Shown here piece by piece: positions 63,532 through 64,000 of a stretch of 64,000 nucleotides of DNA; within the stretch, counting starts at the first letter, position 1, and every line of letters starts with the position of its first letter. The stretch is from NCBI GenBank assembly GCA_937996235.1, contig CALKVK010000024.1, forward strand, positions 1-64,000. Reading direction: 5' to 3'. Position numbers and translations under genes: made by a program. The notes below the pieces were generated by a model, which searched no databases, had not been told where the DNA came from, and saw nothing but the letters and a program-made list of their open reading frames with translations. The DNA comes from an uncultured bacterium. Its GTDB lineage: Bacteria > Planctomycetota > JAJSAM01 > JAJVHW01.

Positions 63532-64000
63532 TCACTCCCTCGCCCGCATGCCACGGCGCCCCGGCCGCCTGAGAGCCGTCCCGACCACGGCAGCCCGCGC
63601 CTCGGGGGAGGCGCGAGCCATCACGTCGTCGGCGATGACGGCCGGAGGCCGGACCGTGAGCGCCACGTGGACGTCGCCGCGCTCTCCGGCGGAGTTCGCA
63701 CCGTCGGTCACCCGGATCAGCTCGCCCGGCGAGACCTTCATCGCGACGAGCTGGCTGTCGAGGCCCCCGACACCGCCGACCCGGAACGACCCGCCGTGGG
63801 CCGCGGTGGCTGCTGGCGCCGCGGCGGCTCCCGCCCCGGCACCACCGGCACCGGCGCCGCCAGCCGACGAGAGGCCCGGGAAGAGCGAGAGGATCGCCTT
63901 CATGATCAGCGCCTGCTGGATCATGCGCGCGACCTCGAGGGCGAAGTTCGCGGCGAACTCGCGGAACGCCTCGGACGCCGACTTGCTCCCGCGGGCGACG
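63532..64000 (-). CDS. Phage tail tape-measure protein, C-terminal part (runs off the window)
   Basis: About 155 codons are visible and the frame is open to the window edge (SKSASEAFREFAANFALEVA upstream of MIQQALIMKAILSLF). A Gly/Ala-rich flexible stretch is followed by GGSFRVGGVGGLDSQLVAMK and VSPGELIRV, the conserved end of tape-measure proteins such as lambda gpH. It would set tail length and exit during DNA ejection. The stop lies 2 bp before the next start. The rest of the tail and head genes should continue beyond 64000. Confidence 0.88.
   Translation of the reverse strand, partial: VARGSKSASEAFREFAANFALEVARMIQQALIMKAILSLFPGLSSAGGAGAGGAGAGAAAAPAATAAHGGSFRVGGVGGLDSQLVAMKVSPGELIRVTDGANSAGERGDVHVALTVRPPAVIADDVMARASPEARAAVVGTALRRPGRRGMRARE

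Overview
This is a high-GC (clearly above 60% by eye) Gram-negative chromosomal segment. Gram-negative is inferred from four TolC-type outer-membrane components, three RND pumps and many lipoproteins. The lineage cannot be fixed from sequence alone. A Ser/Thr kinase with a PEGA tail, many small Cys-rich secreted proteins and NtrC-type metal regulation would suit Planctomycetota or a similar environmental phylum, but this is inference.

Layout. (1) 1-7.7 kb is a patchwork of mobile-element debris: a broken RHS-core gene, an orphan phage tail gene, a TIR-domain protein, a restriction-endonuclease-like protein, the 3' end of a tyrosine integrase, and the 3' half of a tRNA-Pro that looks like an attachment site. 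(2) 7.9-17.3 kb, minus strand, is a Zn/Cd/Co-type operon: Cys-rich secreted protein, CzcC, CzcB, CzcA, PII-like protein and ZntA-like P-type ATPase. A scrap of a CDF transporter lies upstream. (3) 17.6-45.4 kb is a copper/silver-type region: secreted protease, periplasmic proteins, a CusA/CusB operon with two outer-membrane factors and a double-YHS protein, a sensor kinase with a sigma-54 response regulator, an outer-membrane barrel protein, a tandem DUF3347 protein, glutamate dehydrogenase, a Ser/Thr kinase, and an operon with TRASH/YHS proteins, a c-type cytochrome-like membrane protein, an outer-membrane factor and a multicopper oxidase. (4) 45.4-53.7 kb, minus strand, is a second Czc operon headed by an ArsR/SmtB repressor and ending in a small Cys/His-motif lipoprotein and a CDF transporter. 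(5) 53.8-64 kb, minus strand, is the tail module of a lambda-like siphovirus prophage (tape measure end, two tail-tip adaptor proteins, J-like tip protein, fibre/appendage proteins, holin-like protein, lipoprotein), carrying one MltR-like gene on the opposite strand.

How it works together. Cytoplasmic Zn/Cd would be exported by the ATPase and CDF protein, and periplasmic metal carried across the outer membrane by the RND tripartite pumps. Copper would be handled by CusA/B with outer-membrane factors, oxidised by the multicopper oxidase, and buffered by TRASH/YHS/DUF3347 and His-rich proteins.

The most striking signal is regulatory. Nine sigma-54-type (-24/-12) promoters lie in front of genes in region 3. 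Most are paired with two copies of a 16-bp palindromic element (ideal form TGTCGGATATCCGACA), usually 21 bp apart. The obvious candidate activator is the NtrC-family regulator encoded at 31740-33158. One enhancer pair sits between divergent promoters for glutamate dehydrogenase and the Ser/Thr kinase, tying these genes to the metal regulon.

A second notable point is that the tail gene at 2676-4040 is a close paralogue of the one inside the prophage tail module (58253-59611), so the metal region is bracketed by related phage material.
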